This document shows positions 63,286-64,000 of a stretch of 64,000 nt of DNA, piece after piece (positions within the stretch are counted from its first letter, which is position 1; every line of letters starts with the position of its first letter). The stretch is from NCBI RefSeq assembly GCF_900105625.1, contig NZ_FNSD01000001.1, forward strand, positions 806,001 to 870,000, given 5' to 3'. A program made the translations under genes and the position numbers. The notes beneath the pieces were generated by a model. It was not told the origin of the DNA and ran no database searches. It saw nothing but the letters and a program-made list of their open reading frames with translations. Source of the stretch: Terriglobus roseus. Its GTDB lineage: Bacteria > Acidobacteriota > Terriglobia > Terriglobales > Acidobacteriaceae.

Positions 63286-64000
63286 ATGAATCTTCCTAGA
63301 CACGCCGAGCTGTGGCTTGCGCCATACCTCAAGAACCGGCTTGAACACGCTCTGAACCGCACTCCCCCCAAGCGGTTGTGGGTGTCCCTGACAGACCACT
63401 GGGAGCCGTGGGGAGGAAACGCGAGCGAAGAGACGGCTACTGCGCGCGTCAAAGCATGGACCGATCACTGGCCCAAGATCGCATGGGACGCACCGCCCGA
63501 CGCAACGGGCCGGCCCCCTTGCTACACCTTCTTCTATCCGCAGGAGGAGTACCACGCGAAGACGCTGAGTGCCCTGGAGCCGATGGTGGCGGACGGCGTC
63601 GGCGATGTGGAAGTCCACATTCACCACAAAGACGACACAGCGGAAACTTTCTCGGAAAAGATTCGGCACTTCTGTCAGCAGCTTCGGTACGACCACAACA
63701 TGCTGCGCGAGCGTGACGGCCAGATCATCTTTGGGTTCATTCACGGGAACTGGGCGCTGGACAACTCCTACCCCGACGGACGCCTGTGCGGTGTGAACGG
63801 TGAGATCTCCGTGCTGTCGAAGCTTGGCTGTTATGCGGACTTCACCATGCCTTCCCTGCCCTCGGTGACGCAGGGTCGCGTCGTGAACCAGGTCTATTGG
63901 GCGACTGGATCGCCTGACCGCAGCAAGAGCTACGATCGCGGCGTACAAGCGACAGTAGGCGGCGGGCGTCAGGGCGAGTTGTTGCTGATTACAGGCCCGC
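63286..64000 (+). CDS. unrecognised protein, cut by the window edge
   Basis: Open frame of 238 codons to the edge, start ATG with GGAT seven bases upstream. It has no signal peptide. I do not recognise the family. Notable features are a HIHHKDDTAETFSEKIRHFC stretch rich in His and Asp, and IFGFIHGNWALDNSYPDG followed by CYADFTMPSLPSVTQGR, which recall metal-dependent hydrolases or deacetylases but do not match the NodB motifs. It is divergent from the GT4 gene by 46 bases and probably belongs to the same exopolysaccharide locus. Confidence 0.78.
   Translation, partial: MNLPRHAELWLAPYLKNRLEHALNRTPPKRLWVSLTDHWEPWGGNASEETATARVKAWTDHWPKIAWDAPPDATGRPPCYTFFYPQEEYHAKTLSALEPMVADGVGDVEVHIHHKDDTAETFSEKIRHFCQQLRYDHNMLRERDGQIIFGFIHGNWALDNSYPDGRLCGVNGEISVLSKLGCYADFTMPSLPSVTQGRVVNQVYWATGSPDRSKSYDRGVQATVGGGRQGELLLITGP

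Overview
The window looks like a piece of an Acidobacteria chromosome, family Acidobacteriaceae (Terriglobus/Granulicella/Edaphobacter type). The reasons are a high-GC genome, an Oar-like TonB receptor with an N-terminal carboxypeptidase-regulatory domain, soluble PQQ dehydrogenases, a GH106 rhamnosidase, an intergenic palindromic repeat carrying the CGAAGGACCTGCATTC core, and an exosortase/PEP-CTERM exopolysaccharide locus. I could not run a database search, so the assignment rests on recognising families. TTG and GTG starts with good Shine-Dalgarno sequences are common here.

Layout. (1) 1-4867, minus strand: an operon of an MgtE_N/PRC/CBS protein lacking the channel domain, a CgeB-like glycosyltransferase, a GMC oxidoreductase and an aldo/keto reductase cut by the window edge. 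(2) 5042-8306: an RsbW-like kinase with its STAS anti-anti-sigma partner, then pgsA and gdhA on the minus strand. (3) 9070-28067, plus strand: a sugar-catabolic block with a TonB receptor, a xylonate-type dehydratase, an FAH-family enzyme, a dihaem cytochrome c, a PQQ dehydrogenase, a ThuA protein, a TIM-barrel isomerase, a Gfo/Idh/MocA oxidoreductase, a ROK (XylR-like) regulator, xylB, xylA, a sodium:solute symporter and a small two-helix protein. Both an oxidative (xylonate) and an isomerase route for D-xylose appear to be encoded. Three strong promoters (before the TonB receptor, the cytochrome and xylB) share a conserved -10/initial region. (4) 28294-36330: an L-rhamnose block with rhaI, rhaT, an unusual IclR-HTH/periplasmic-binding-protein fusion regulator and a GH106 alpha-L-rhamnosidase, followed by a soluble aldose dehydrogenase. 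(5) 36737-64000: an exosortase/PEP-CTERM exopolysaccharide locus. It holds a FemAB-like protein, glycosyltransferases, a deacetylase, Wzy- and Wzx-type proteins, two PEP-CTERM-like substrates, a TPR lipoprotein, EpsI, the exosortase, an export protein, an outer-membrane barrel, Wzz, an ExeA-like ATPase, a tyrosine kinase and a priming sugar transferase.

The most interesting signals are four sigma-54-type (-24/-12) promoters with exact spacing, all just upstream of locus (5) genes; two paralogous secreted proteins of an uncharacterised family bracketing the polymerase/glycosyltransferase genes; a tiny secreted protein with a variant NPEF sorting tail; and the IclR/PBP chimera in the rhamnose cluster. 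No rRNA, tRNA, CRISPR, transposase or phage genes were seen.
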